Below, one piece after another: positions 1 to 5,703 of a stretch of 6,970 nucleotides of DNA. A program made the position numbers and the translations under genes. The notes below the pieces were generated by a model. It had not been told where the DNA came from and did no database searches. It saw only the letters and a program-made list of their open reading frames with translations. Source of the stretch: an uncultured Acinetobacter sp. (GTDB lineage: Bacteria > Pseudomonadota > Gammaproteobacteria > Pseudomonadales > Moraxellaceae); assembly GCA_900771065.1 (NCBI GenBank), contig CAAGMP010000314.1, positions 1 to 6,970 of the forward strand, read 5' to 3'. Each line of letters starts with the position of its first letter. Within the stretch, counting starts at the first letter, position 1.

Positions 1-2
1 AA

Positions 3-224
3 GTAGAACAGGATCAGTCCAATCTGTCATCTTCTAAGCAACGTGTTTTGCCTTTGCTAGATAAAATTGAGCAACAACGTTCAACCATCAACACCTTGAA
101 TACAGAAATTAAACAATATAAAAATCGTATTCACCACATTCAGCGTCAACAAAAACTCTTGAATGTGACTTTAGGTACAATTATTGTGATTTTACTGGTT
201 ATTTTAGTATATAATTTAATTTGA
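3..224 (+). CDS. C-terminal end of an unrecognised tail-anchored coiled-coil protein (5' truncated)
   Basis: This open frame enters from the left window edge and ends at TGA 222-224, giving the last 73 residues of a longer protein. I do not recognise the family. About the first 50 residues are rich in Gln, Lys, Asn and Arg with regularly spaced Leu/Ile (for example DKIEQQRSTINTLNTEIKQY), which looks like a coiled coil. A hydrophobic stretch follows (LGTIIVILLVILVYNLI) and runs to the very C-terminus, so it looks like a tail anchor that leaves the coiled coil in the cytoplasm. That topology is inference. No clear terminator lies between this gene and the isc promoter, so some read-through into iscR is possible. 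Codon use and AT-richness match the neighbours, which supports a real gene despite the missing start. Confidence 0.7.
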   Translation, partial: VEQDQSNLSSSKQRVLPLLDKIEQQRSTINTLNTEIKQYKNRIHHIQRQQKLLNVTLGTIIVILLVILVYNLI

Positions 225-261
225 AAATAATTCTAAAACTTTAGTAAAAATTAAATTTAAA

Positions 262-286
262 AAACTTGACTAATTTAGTCGGAATT
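262..286 (+). promoter_or_regulatory. Type 1 IscR operator upstream of iscR
   Basis: The core reads TTGACTAATTTAGTCGG, an imperfect inverted repeat with GACT and AGTC half-sites. Compared with the E. coli type 1 IscR consensus as I remember it (ATASYYGACT-RWWW-YAGTCRRSTAT), 21 of 25 positions agree; the mismatches are one near the left end and three near the right end. It overlaps the -35 hexamer, so IscR bound here would block RNA polymerase. Type 1 sites are bound by the [2Fe-2S] form of IscR, which fits negative autoregulation of the whole operon by cluster supply. Confidence 0.85.
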
Positions 287-294
287 AATAAGAT
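266..294 (+). promoter_or_regulatory. Sigma-70-type promoter of the isc operon
   Basis: The -35 hexamer TTGACT (266-271, 5 of 6 consensus) and the -10 hexamer TAAGAT (289-294, 4 of 6) are separated by exactly 17 bp. Transcription should start near 301, leaving a leader of about 28 nt before the iscR ATG. The DNA upstream of the -35 (225-265) is almost entirely A and T and could act as an UP element. The IscR operator covers the -35 and most of the spacer, so the promoter should be repressed when IscR carries its cluster. Confidence 0.75.
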
Positions 295-328
295 AAGGTT
301 ATCTAGTCTAAAATATGTGTATCTGATC

Positions 329-802
329 ATGCGTTTAACCACTCGCGGTCGCTACGCAGTGACTGCTCTACTCGACTTAGCCTTACAGCCTGCCGACCAA
401 ACAATCACTCTAGCGGAAATAGCAGCACGTCAAACCATTTCAGTTGCTTATCTTGAGCAACTTTTTGCAAAATTAAAGCGTCACGGTTTAGTATCGAGTA
501 TTCGTGGTGCAAATGGTGGTTATCATCTTGCAAAAAGTTCAGATCAGATCACAATATTAGAAATTATTGAAGCTGTAAATGAAACAGTCGATGCGACACG
601 TTGCGATCATAAAGGCAATTGTCAAAATGGTACAATGTGTTTAACTCACGATTTATGGCACGAACTTTCTCACCACATTGCCGATTACTTATCCAAAATC
701 TCTTTAGCGGATTTATTAGCACGTGACAACGTACAAACCGTTGCCATTCGCCAAAATACATCGCATTTAGATTCAGACTTATTATCGGTTACAGGTATTT
801 GA
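329..802 (+). CDS. iscR: IscR, [2Fe-2S]-sensing Rrf2-family transcriptional regulator
   Basis: IscR represses the isc operon when it carries a [2Fe-2S] cluster, and in apo form it controls other promoters. The 157-residue product (E. coli has 162) begins MRLTTRGRYAVTALLDLA, the standard start of the family. A winged helix-turn-helix covers about residues 1-70. Glu43, which in E. coli lets the protein discriminate between site types, is present. The cluster ligands Cys92, Cys98, Cys104 and His107 are all in place. The frame extends 21 codons further upstream to a TTG at 266, but that codon lies inside the -35/operator and upstream of the expected transcription start, so ATG 329 is preferred. 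No good Shine-Dalgarno sequence precedes ATG 329, so translation may be modest. The gene opens the operon, and its stop is one base from the iscS start. Confidence 0.96.
   Translation: MRLTTRGRYAVTALLDLALQPADQTITLAEIAARQTISVAYLEQLFAKLKRHGLVSSIRGANGGYHLAKSSDQITILEIIEAVNETVDATRCDHKGNCQNGTMCLTHDLWHELSHHIADYLSKISLADLLARDNVQTVAIRQNTSHLDSDLLSVTGI
793..795 (+). promoter_or_regulatory. iscS ribosome binding site inside the end of iscR
   Basis: The only candidate Shine-Dalgarno for iscS is a short AGG, 8 nt before the ATG at 804 and within the last codons of iscR. The iscR TGA (800-802) and the iscS ATG (804-806) are one base apart. This arrangement suggests that ribosomes finishing iscR help start iscS by translational coupling. 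Confidence 0.5.
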
Positions 803-803
803 C

Positions 804-2021
804 ATGAAACGTCCAATTTATCTTGATTATGCAGCAACAACTCCGGTTGATCCTCAAGTTGCAGAACGCATGATGGAATGTTTAACTTTCGATGGCACGT
901 TTGGTAATGCAGCCTCACGTTCACATGCCTATGGTTGGCAAGCAGAAGAAAAAGTTGAATATGCACGTGAACAAGTGGCAAATCTTGTCAAAGCCGACCC
1001 ACGAGAAATTGTTTGGACATCGGGTGCAACAGAATCAGACAATCTTGCACTCAAAGGTGTTGCACAATTTTATGCATCTAAAGGCAAACATATTATTACT
1101 TCTAAAATTGAGCATAAAGCCATTTTAGATACTTGCCGTGAATTAGAAGCAGAAGGTTTTGAAATCACTTATCTTGAGCCTCAACCACAAACAGGTTTAA
1201 TTACGCCTGAAATGGTTCAAGCTGCAATTCGTCCAGATACCATTTTAGTATCGTTAATGATGGTAAATAACGAAATTGGAACCATCACTGACGTTGCTGC
1301 AATTGGTGAAATTACGCGTGCAAATAAAATTTTCTTCCACGTTGATGCAGCACAAGCAGCTGGTAAAGTTGAAATTGATCTTTCAACCATGAAAATTGAC
1401 CTAATGAGTTTTTCTGCACACAAAATTTATGGTCCAAAAGGTATTGGAGCATTATTTGTGCGTCGTAGCCCGCGTGTGCGTTTAAAAGCACAAATGCATG
1501 GTGGCGGTCACGAGCGTGGTATGCGTTCAGGGACTTTAGCGACACATCAAATTGTAGGTATGGGTGAAGCATTTGAACTTGCAGGCAAAAATTTAACTGC
1601 TGAACAAGCACGTTTACGTGTATTACGTGACAAACTTTGGAATGGTCTACAAGACTTAGAACAAGTTTTCTTAAATGGTCATCCAACTTATAACGTTGCA
1701 AACTATTTAAATGTCAGCTTTAACTTTGTTGAGGGTGAATCACTAATGATGGCGTTAAAAGATGTGGCTGTTTCTTCAGGTTCAGCATGTACATCGGCAA
1801 CTTTAGAGCCATCTTATGTGTTACGCGCACTAGGTTTGTCAGATGAGTTGGCGCATAGCTCAATTCGTTTTAGCTTTGGTAAATATACTACCGAAGAAGA
1901 CATTGACCATGTTTTAGCAGTAACAAAATCAGCAGTAGAAAAATTACGTGAATTGTCACCACTTTGGGATATGTACAAAGATGGCATCGATTTATCTACT
2001 GTTGAGTGGAACGAACACTAA
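804..2021 (+). CDS. iscS: IscS, cysteine desulfurase
   Basis: IscS is a PLP-dependent class V aminotransferase-fold enzyme. It converts L-cysteine to L-alanine and carries the sulfur as a persulfide for IscU and for tRNA thiolation and other sulfur pathways. The 405-residue product (E. coli 404) starts MKRPIYLDYAATTPVDP and ends with the IscS-type tail WDMYKDGIDLSTVEWNEH. The PLP-binding Lys is Lys207 in SFSAHKIYGPKG. His104 (SKIEHKA) should stack on the cofactor ring, and Asp181 and Gln184 (HVDAAQAAGK) are the usual cofactor contacts. The catalytic Cys329 lies in the long mobile loop VSSGSACTSA, which is typical of IscS/NifS and not of SufS. The one-base gap after iscR means there is no leader of its own. 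The next gene, iscU, follows after 79 bp that contain a hairpin. Confidence 0.98.
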   Translation: MKRPIYLDYAATTPVDPQVAERMMECLTFDGTFGNAASRSHAYGWQAEEKVEYAREQVANLVKADPREIVWTSGATESDNLALKGVAQFYASKGKHIITSKIEHKAILDTCRELEAEGFEITYLEPQPQTGLITPEMVQAAIRPDTILVSLMMVNNEIGTITDVAAIGEITRANKIFFHVDAAQAAGKVEIDLSTMKIDLMSFSAHKIYGPKGIGALFVRRSPRVRLKAQMHGGGHERGMRSGTLATHQIVGMGEAFELAGKNLTAEQARLRVLRDKLWNGLQDLEQVFLNGHPTYNVANYLNVSFNFVEGESLMMALKDVAVSSGSACTSATLEPSYVLRALGLSDELAHSSIRFSFGKYTTEEDIDHVLAVTKSAVEKLRELSPLWDMYKDGIDLSTVEWNEH

Positions 2022-2031
2022 AATAGCAATC

Positions 2032-2058
2032 TCAAAGACTATATCGAATAGTCTTTGA
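2032..2058 (+). promoter_or_regulatory. Perfect 11-bp hairpin between iscS and iscU
   Basis: The arms TCAAAGACTAT (2032-2042) and ATAGTCTTTGA (2048-2058) are exact reverse complements around a 5-nt loop, ATCGA. The stem starts 10 nt after the iscS stop. No run of T follows (the next bases are ATCTACTTAA), so it is unlikely to be an efficient intrinsic terminator. A role as an mRNA stability or processing element that protects the iscRS 3' end or separates it from iscUA is more likely; this is inference. Confidence 0.7.
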
Positions 2059-2089
2059 ATCTACTTAATTTAGGCTGACCCCGAGGTTT

Positions 2090-2093
2090 GGAG
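2090..2093 (+). promoter_or_regulatory. Ribosome binding site of iscU
   Basis: GGAG lies 7 nt before the iscU ATG at 2101. It is clearly stronger than the sites before iscR and iscS, consistent with IscU scaffold being made independently of, and perhaps in excess over, IscR and IscS. A short C/G-rich patch (CTGACCCCGAGG, 2074-2085) sits just before it in otherwise AT-rich DNA. Confidence 0.7.
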
Positions 2094-2100
2094 AAGCATC

Positions 2101-2487
2101 ATGGCATATAGCGATAAAGTAATTGATCATTATGAAAATCCACGTAATGTGGGCGTTCTAGACAAAAATGCTGACAATGTTGGTACAGGTATGGTCGGTG
2201 CACCAGCGTGTGGCGATGTAATGCGTTTACAAATTCAAGTCAATGATGAAGGCGTTATTGAAGAAGCACGTTTTAAAACCTATGGTTGTGGTTCTGCAAT
2301 TGCGTCAAGTTCGCTTGTAACAGAATGGTTAAAAGGTAAAACTTTAGACGAAGCACAAGCTATTAAAAACATTGATATTGCCAATGAGCTTGCGTTGCCA
2401 CCTGTTAAAGTCCATTGTTCTGTTTTGGCAGAAGATGCGATTAAAGCCGCTGTCGACGACTATCGTAACAAACAATCTAAAGCTTAA
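2101..2487 (+). CDS. iscU: IscU, iron-sulfur cluster scaffold protein
   Basis: IscU is the cytoplasmic scaffold on which iron and IscS-derived sulfur are assembled into a [2Fe-2S] cluster. The 128-residue product matches the usual length and starts MAYSDKVIDHYENPRNVG. The three cluster ligands are Cys37 (GAPACGD), Cys63 (TYGCGSA) and Cys106 (VHCSVLAEDAI). Asp39, which makes the cluster labile enough for transfer, is present. Residues 99-103 are LPPVK, the motif recognised by the chaperone HscA; the hscB and hscA genes are downstream in the same operon. ATG 2101 is supported by a good GGAG 7 nt upstream. The gene is 15 bp from iscA, so the two are probably cotranscribed as a pair. Confidence 0.98.
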   Translation: MAYSDKVIDHYENPRNVGVLDKNADNVGTGMVGAPACGDVMRLQIQVNDEGVIEEARFKTYGCGSAIASSSLVTEWLKGKTLDEAQAIKNIDIANELALPPVKVHCSVLAEDAIKAAVDDYRNKQSKA

Positions 2488-2502
2488 TTTTTCGGAGTTT
2501 TC

Positions 2503-2823
2503 ATGATCCATTTAACTGAAAATGCAGCAACTCATATCGGCAATTATTTAAAAAATCGCGGTAAGGGTGAAGGTATTCGCGTGGGCGTGAAAACTTCAGG
2601 TTGTTCTGGATTGGCTTATGTTCTTGAATTTGTTGATGAAGCAGATCCACATGATCAAGTTTTTGAACAATTTGGCGTAAAAGTTTTTGTTGACCCAAAA
2701 AGCTTAGTTTATCTTGAAGGTTTAGAGATGGATTATGTGAAAAATGGCTTAAATGAAGGCTTTGAATTTAACAATCCAAACAAAAAAGGGGAATGTGGTT
2801 GCGGTGAATCGTTCACTGTATAA
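2503..2823 (+). CDS. iscA: IscA, A-type iron-sulfur carrier
   Basis: IscA accepts clusters or iron and delivers them to client apoproteins, and it matters most for making [4Fe-4S] enzymes under aerobic conditions. The 106-residue product (E. coli 107) has the HesB/IscA fold. The three conserved cysteines are Cys34 in KTSGCSGLAYVLEF and Cys98 and Cys100 in the C-terminal GECGCGESF. The GECGCGESF ending favours IscA over SufA and ErpA, and the operon position agrees. The start is supported by CGGAG five nt before ATG 2503. A 75-bp gap with a hairpin separates it from hscB, the second-largest gap inside the operon. Confidence 0.96.
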   Translation: MIHLTENAATHIGNYLKNRGKGEGIRVGVKTSGCSGLAYVLEFVDEADPHDQVFEQFGVKVFVDPKSLVYLEGLEMDYVKNGLNEGFEFNNPNKKGECGCGESFTV

Positions 2824-2842
2824 ACTCCTTTCCTATTTTTAC

Positions 2843-2872
2843 ATTAAAACAGTGTAAACTCACTGTTTTAAT
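2843..2872 (+). promoter_or_regulatory. Perfect 12-bp hairpin between iscA and hscB, possible attenuator
   Basis: The arms ATTAAAACAGTG (2843-2854) and CACTGTTTTAAT (2861-2872) are exact reverse complements around the 6-nt loop TAAACT. The 5' arm has four A and the 3' arm four T next to a CAGTG/CACTG core, and more T-rich sequence (TGTATTT) follows. This is the layout of a weak or partial intrinsic terminator. Because hscB, hscA and fdx lie downstream and no convincing promoter was seen in the gap, partial read-through is the likeliest outcome. An mRNA processing or stability role is the alternative. Confidence 0.6.
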
Positions 2873-2898
2873 TGTATTTAATGCATGTAGGCATTTTC

Positions 2899-3414
2899 AT
2901 GAATCATTTTGAGCTATTCAACCTTCCTGTTTCACTCGACATTGATTTAAACCACTTAAAAGCCGAATTTTTAAAACTTCAGCAGCAATATCATCCTGAC
3001 AAAGCCGAAGATAAAGACCACGCTTTAATTCAATCTAGCGAAATCAACCAAGCTTTTAAAACATTGACTCAGGTTGATAGTCGAGCTGCTTATTTGCTTA
3101 AACTCAAAAAACAAGATTTCCATTTAGATCAATCTATTAATGATTTTGAGTTTTTACAATCGGCACTTGAAATTCGTGAACAACTTGAAGAAGCACACCA
3201 TATTGACGATTTAAATTCGCTTAAAGTTGAAATTCAACAATGGATTGATGGTTTAGTACGTGAATTTAACTTAGATTATCAAGATGAAGATTGGGCTGAA
3301 GCACGCGATACCGTACGCAAATTGCGTTTTTTTGTCAAAGTACTTGCAGATCTTGAAAAAGCAGAAGAGCGCTTTTTAGATGATGAAGACTTTGATTTAG
3401 ATGAAGATTTTTAA
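2899..3414 (+). CDS. hscB: HscB (Hsc20), J-domain co-chaperone of HscA
   Basis: HscB is a J-protein that brings IscU to the Hsp70 HscA and stimulates its ATPase during cluster transfer. From ATG 2899 the product has 171 residues, the same as E. coli HscB. The J domain covers about residues 1-70, with the HPD signature at His32-Pro33-Asp34. The helical C-terminal domain contains FLQSALEIREQLEEA (about 85-99), the IscU-binding surface; Leu86, Leu90, Glu91 and Glu94 match the E. coli contacts, while the E. coli Met93 position is Gln here. Upstream in-frame starts at TTG 2872 and ATG 2881 have no ribosome site and the first touches the hairpin; ATG 2899 has TAGG 7 nt upstream and gives the family-type beginning. 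The tail is unusually acidic: 8 of the last 11 residues are Asp or Glu. Confidence 0.95.
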   Translation: MNHFELFNLPVSLDIDLNHLKAEFLKLQQQYHPDKAEDKDHALIQSSEINQAFKTLTQVDSRAAYLLKLKKQDFHLDQSINDFEFLQSALEIREQLEEAHHIDDLNSLKVEIQQWIDGLVREFNLDYQDEDWAEARDTVRKLRFFVKVLADLEKAEERFLDDEDFDLDEDF

Positions 3415-3434
3415 TATTTTTTAATTTTGGCTCT

Positions 3435-3439
3435 AAGGA
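3435..3439 (+). promoter_or_regulatory. Ribosome binding site of hscA
   Basis: AAGGA lies 9 nt before the hscA ATG at 3449, within the 34-bp hscB-hscA gap. This supports ATG 3449 as the start even though the predicted protein has a leader of about 19 residues before the Hsp70 core. Confidence 0.65.
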
Positions 3440-3448
3440 CGTAACATT

Positions 3449-5317
3449 ATGGCACTTTTGCAAATTGCAGAACCGGGTCAATCTAGTGCACCACATGAAC
3501 ATCGTATTGCAATTGGAATTGATTTAGGAACTACACATTCATTAGTTGCAACAGTACTTTCAGGCAAAGCAAAAGTTTTGAATGATGAGCAAGGTCAAAC
3601 GTTACTTCCTTCTGTCGTACATTATGCGCAAGATCGCACCGAATATGGCTATGCGGCTAAAGCATTGGCAAGTCAAGATCCCAAAAATACCATTAGTTCA
3701 GTAAAACGCTTTATGGGGCGTTCGAAAAATGACATTAAGTTTCAACATGCTTATGTTTTGACAGGCGAAGCACATGAAATGCCTGCTTTTGAGACTGCAC
3801 AAGGTCGAAAAACCCCTGTTGAAATTTCAGCAGATATTTTAAATCAACTTAAACAACGTGCTGAAAAAAGTTTACAACAACCAATTAATGGCGCAGTGAT
3901 TACCGTTCCTGCTTACTTTGATGAAGCACAACGTCAAGCAACACGTGATGCCGCTCAATTAGCGGGTTTGAATGTATTGCGCTTGCTTAATGAACCTACT
4001 GCTGCTGCAGTTGCTTATGGTTTAGATCAAGAAAATCAATTATCTACCGACCGTAACTATGTCATTTATGACTTAGGCGGTGGTACGTTTGACGTTTCTA
4101 TTTTACGTTTTTCACAAGGTGTCTTTGAAGTTTTAGCTACAGGCGGACATACTGCTTTAGGTGGTGATGATTTAGATCGTTTAATTGTAAAATGGCTTAA
4201 AAAACAACTTAATCTTGAAGAATTAACCGACAGCCAACATACCGAATTTTTAATTGCAGCACGTCAGGCTAAAGAAAGTTTAACTGAACAAGTTGTGTCG
4301 GTTGAAATTTTTGTTGAAAATCAAAATGTTATTTTAGATCAAACAACGTTTGAACAAATTATTCAAATTGCTTTAGATAAAACAATTGGTGTTTGTAAAC
4401 GTGTTTTACGTGACGCAAAATTAACCTTGCAAGATATTGAAAATGTGGTTCTTGTTGGTGGTTCAACCCGTTCTTATGCAGTGAAAAAAGCGGTTGAAGC
4501 TTTTTTTGAGCAAGACGCATTATGTACCATTAATCCAGATGAAGTGGTTGCAATTGGTGCTGCGATTACAGCAAATCAATTGATTGGTAATAGCCAAGAT
4601 GGCTCATTATTACTTGATGTTACGCCTTTATCGTTGGGTTTAGAAACAATGGGCGGCTTGGTTGAGCGCCTTATTTCACGTAATACCGCAATTCCTGTTG
4701 CACGTCGTCAAGAATTCACCACATATCAAGATGGTCAAACGGCAATGTTAATTCACGTGGTACAAGGAGAGCGTGATTTAGTTGAACATTGTCGTAGTTT
4801 AGGGCGTTTTGTATTGCGTGGTATTCCACCAATGACAGCAGGTCAAGCACGTATTGAAGTGACTTTTCAAGTTGATGCAGATGGTTTATTGACCGTTTCT
4901 GCAACCGAAACGACTTCGGGTGTGCATGCAAAAATTGATATTAAGCCATCTTATGGTTTGTCTGAACAAGATACAGAGCGTTTATTGCTTGATGGTTTTA
5001 AATATGCAGAACAAGATAAAGTTTTGCGTCATTTGCACGAAACTAAAGTGGAAGCACAACGTGAACTAGAAGCATTAGCGCAAGCGCTTAAGGTTGATCA
5101 GCATTTATTAAGCGCGGATCAGCAAACTAAATTAGCTCAAGCACAACAGATTTTAGAAAAACAATTGCAAACTGAAGATATTACAGCAATTGAGCAAGCA
5201 GTTGAACAATTGAAAATCTATAGTGATGCTTTTGCTGCTATTCGTATGAATCAACATATTGATGCTGCATTAAAGGGTACAAAATTAAACGATTGGTCAA
5301 ACTCCAATAAATCATAG
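3449..5317 (+). CDS. hscA: HscA, specialised Hsp70 chaperone for Fe-S cluster transfer
   Basis: HscA is an ATP-dependent Hsp70 dedicated to IscU: it binds the LPPVK motif and helps release or transfer the assembled cluster. The product has 622 residues (E. coli HscA 616). The nucleotide-binding domain shows the phosphate-1 motif IGIDLGTTHSLVA (22-34), the segment VITVPAYFDEAQRQATRDAA (150-169), LNEPTAAAVAYGL (180-192), the phosphate-2 motif IYDLGGGTFDVS (206-217) and the adenosine motif VVLVGGSTRS (333-342). The interdomain linker is LLLDVTPLSLG (387-397), where DnaK has a similar acidic-hydrophobic linker. A beta-sandwich substrate-binding domain reaches about residue 500, followed by a helical lid. 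The N-terminal leader before the core and the gene order separate it from DnaK. Gaps are 34 bp after hscB and 9 bp before fdx, so cotranscription is very likely. Confidence 0.97.
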   Translation: MALLQIAEPGQSSAPHEHRIAIGIDLGTTHSLVATVLSGKAKVLNDEQGQTLLPSVVHYAQDRTEYGYAAKALASQDPKNTISSVKRFMGRSKNDIKFQHAYVLTGEAHEMPAFETAQGRKTPVEISADILNQLKQRAEKSLQQPINGAVITVPAYFDEAQRQATRDAAQLAGLNVLRLLNEPTAAAVAYGLDQENQLSTDRNYVIYDLGGGTFDVSILRFSQGVFEVLATGGHTALGGDDLDRLIVKWLKKQLNLEELTDSQHTEFLIAARQAKESLTEQVVSVEIFVENQNVILDQTTFEQIIQIALDKTIGVCKRVLRDAKLTLQDIENVVLVGGSTRSYAVKKAVEAFFEQDALCTINPDEVVAIGAAITANQLIGNSQDGSLLLDVTPLSLGLETMGGLVERLISRNTAIPVARRQEFTTYQDGQTAMLIHVVQGERDLVEHCRSLGRFVLRGIPPMTAGQARIEVTFQVDADGLLTVSATETTSGVHAKIDIKPSYGLSEQDTERLLLDGFKYAEQDKVLRHLHETKVEAQRELEALAQALKVDQHLLSADQQTKLAQAQQILEKQLQTEDITAIEQAVEQLKIYSDAFAAIRMNQHIDAALKGTKLNDWSNSNKS

Positions 5318-5321
5318 GTGA
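5316..5321 (+). promoter_or_regulatory. fdx ribosome binding site overlapping the hscA stop codon
   Basis: AGGTGA begins inside the hscA TAG stop (5315-5317) and lies 5 nt before ATG 5327. This decides the fdx start: the GTG at 5318, directly after the hscA stop and in frame, is part of the ribosome site and not the initiator. The overlap also suggests coupled translation of hscA and fdx. Confidence 0.75.
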
Positions 5322-5326
5322 AAATC

Positions 5327-5665
5327 ATGCCACGTATTAAAGTTCTTCCACATGCGCAAATTTGCCCTAACGGTGCTGAGTTTGACGTTCAAGAAAATGC
5401 AAATTTATGTGAAAGTTTGCTTGAAAATGGAATTAAAATTGAACATGCATGTGATATGTCTTGTGCGTGTACAACCTGTCACGTCATTGTACGTAAAGGT
5501 TTTGATAGCTTAAGTGAAATGACCGATGTTGAAGCAGATTTATTAGACCGAGCTTGGGGTTTAGAACCTGATTCACGTTTATCTTGTCAGGTTAAAATTG
5601 TTGATGAAGATTTGGAAGTTGAAATTCCAAAATATACCATTAATCATGCATCTGAAAGTCATTAA
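5327..5665 (+). CDS. fdx: ISC-type [2Fe-2S] ferredoxin
   Basis: Fdx is a small cytoplasmic adrenodoxin-type [2Fe-2S] ferredoxin that supplies electrons for cluster assembly on IscU/IscS. From ATG 5327 the product has 112 residues (E. coli 111) and begins MPRIKVLPH, as in the E. coli protein. The ligands are Cys42, Cys48 and Cys51 in the HACDMSCACTTC motif and Cys87 in SRLSCQV; Cys46 is the usual extra, non-ligand cysteine. The C-terminal EIPKYTINHA is diagnostic for the ISC ferredoxin and separates it from plant-type ferredoxins. The start was chosen from the AGGTGA site that overlaps the hscA stop. It is the last gene of the operon: a terminator follows immediately, and the iscX gene found here in E. 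coli is absent. Confidence 0.97.
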   Translation: MPRIKVLPHAQICPNGAEFDVQENANLCESLLENGIKIEHACDMSCACTTCHVIVRKGFDSLSEMTDVEADLLDRAWGLEPDSRLSCQVKIVDEDLEVEIPKYTINHASESH

Positions 5666-5695
5666 AAAAAGAGCCGTATGGCTCTTTTTCTTTTT
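5666..5695 (+). terminator. Intrinsic terminator of the isc operon, probably bidirectional
   Basis: GAGCC (5671-5675) and GGCTC (5680-5684) pair around the loop GTAT. The stem is extended by five A:T pairs (5666-5670 with 5685-5689) and followed by C and five T. It begins directly after the fdx stop. Read on the - strand, the same stem is followed by seven T, and the convergent gene ends at 5704, so one structure can end both transcripts. Confidence 0.92.
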
Positions 5696-5703
5696 ATTGA
5701 TCT

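Noticed and set aside
231..242. CTAAAACTTTAG as a terminator of the upstream gene
   Set aside because: The stem is five A/T-rich pairs with a 2-nt loop, too weak and tight to act as a terminator.
296..319. Second IscR box around TAGTC at 304-308
   Set aside because: The right half-site is fair, but the left position reads AGGT instead of GACT, so only a half-site remains.
266..328. Upstream extension of iscR to TTG 266
   Set aside because: The codon is part of the -35/IscR operator and lies before the expected transcription start; family proteins begin at MRLTTRGRYA (ATG 329).
1217..1701. Open frames antisense to iscS, and similar ones over iscR, iscA, hscA and the DUF2797-type gene
   Set aside because: They are shadows of genes with full catalytic or family motifs, have no recognisable domains and no convincing ribosome sites.
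2838..2882. Internal promoter before hscB (TTTACA at 2838-2843, TTTAAT at 2877-2882)
   Set aside because: The two hexamers are 33 bp apart, and neither has a partner at 16-18 bp.
2872..2898. Longer hscB starting at TTG 2872 or ATG 2881
   Set aside because: Neither has a ribosome site, TTG 2872 is in the hairpin arm, and the added residues are unlike HscB. ATG 2899 gives 171 residues, the same as E. coli.
5318..5326. fdx start at GTG 5318
   Set aside because: This GTG is part of the AGGTGA ribosome site; Fdx family proteins begin MP.I..LPH, matching ATG 5327.
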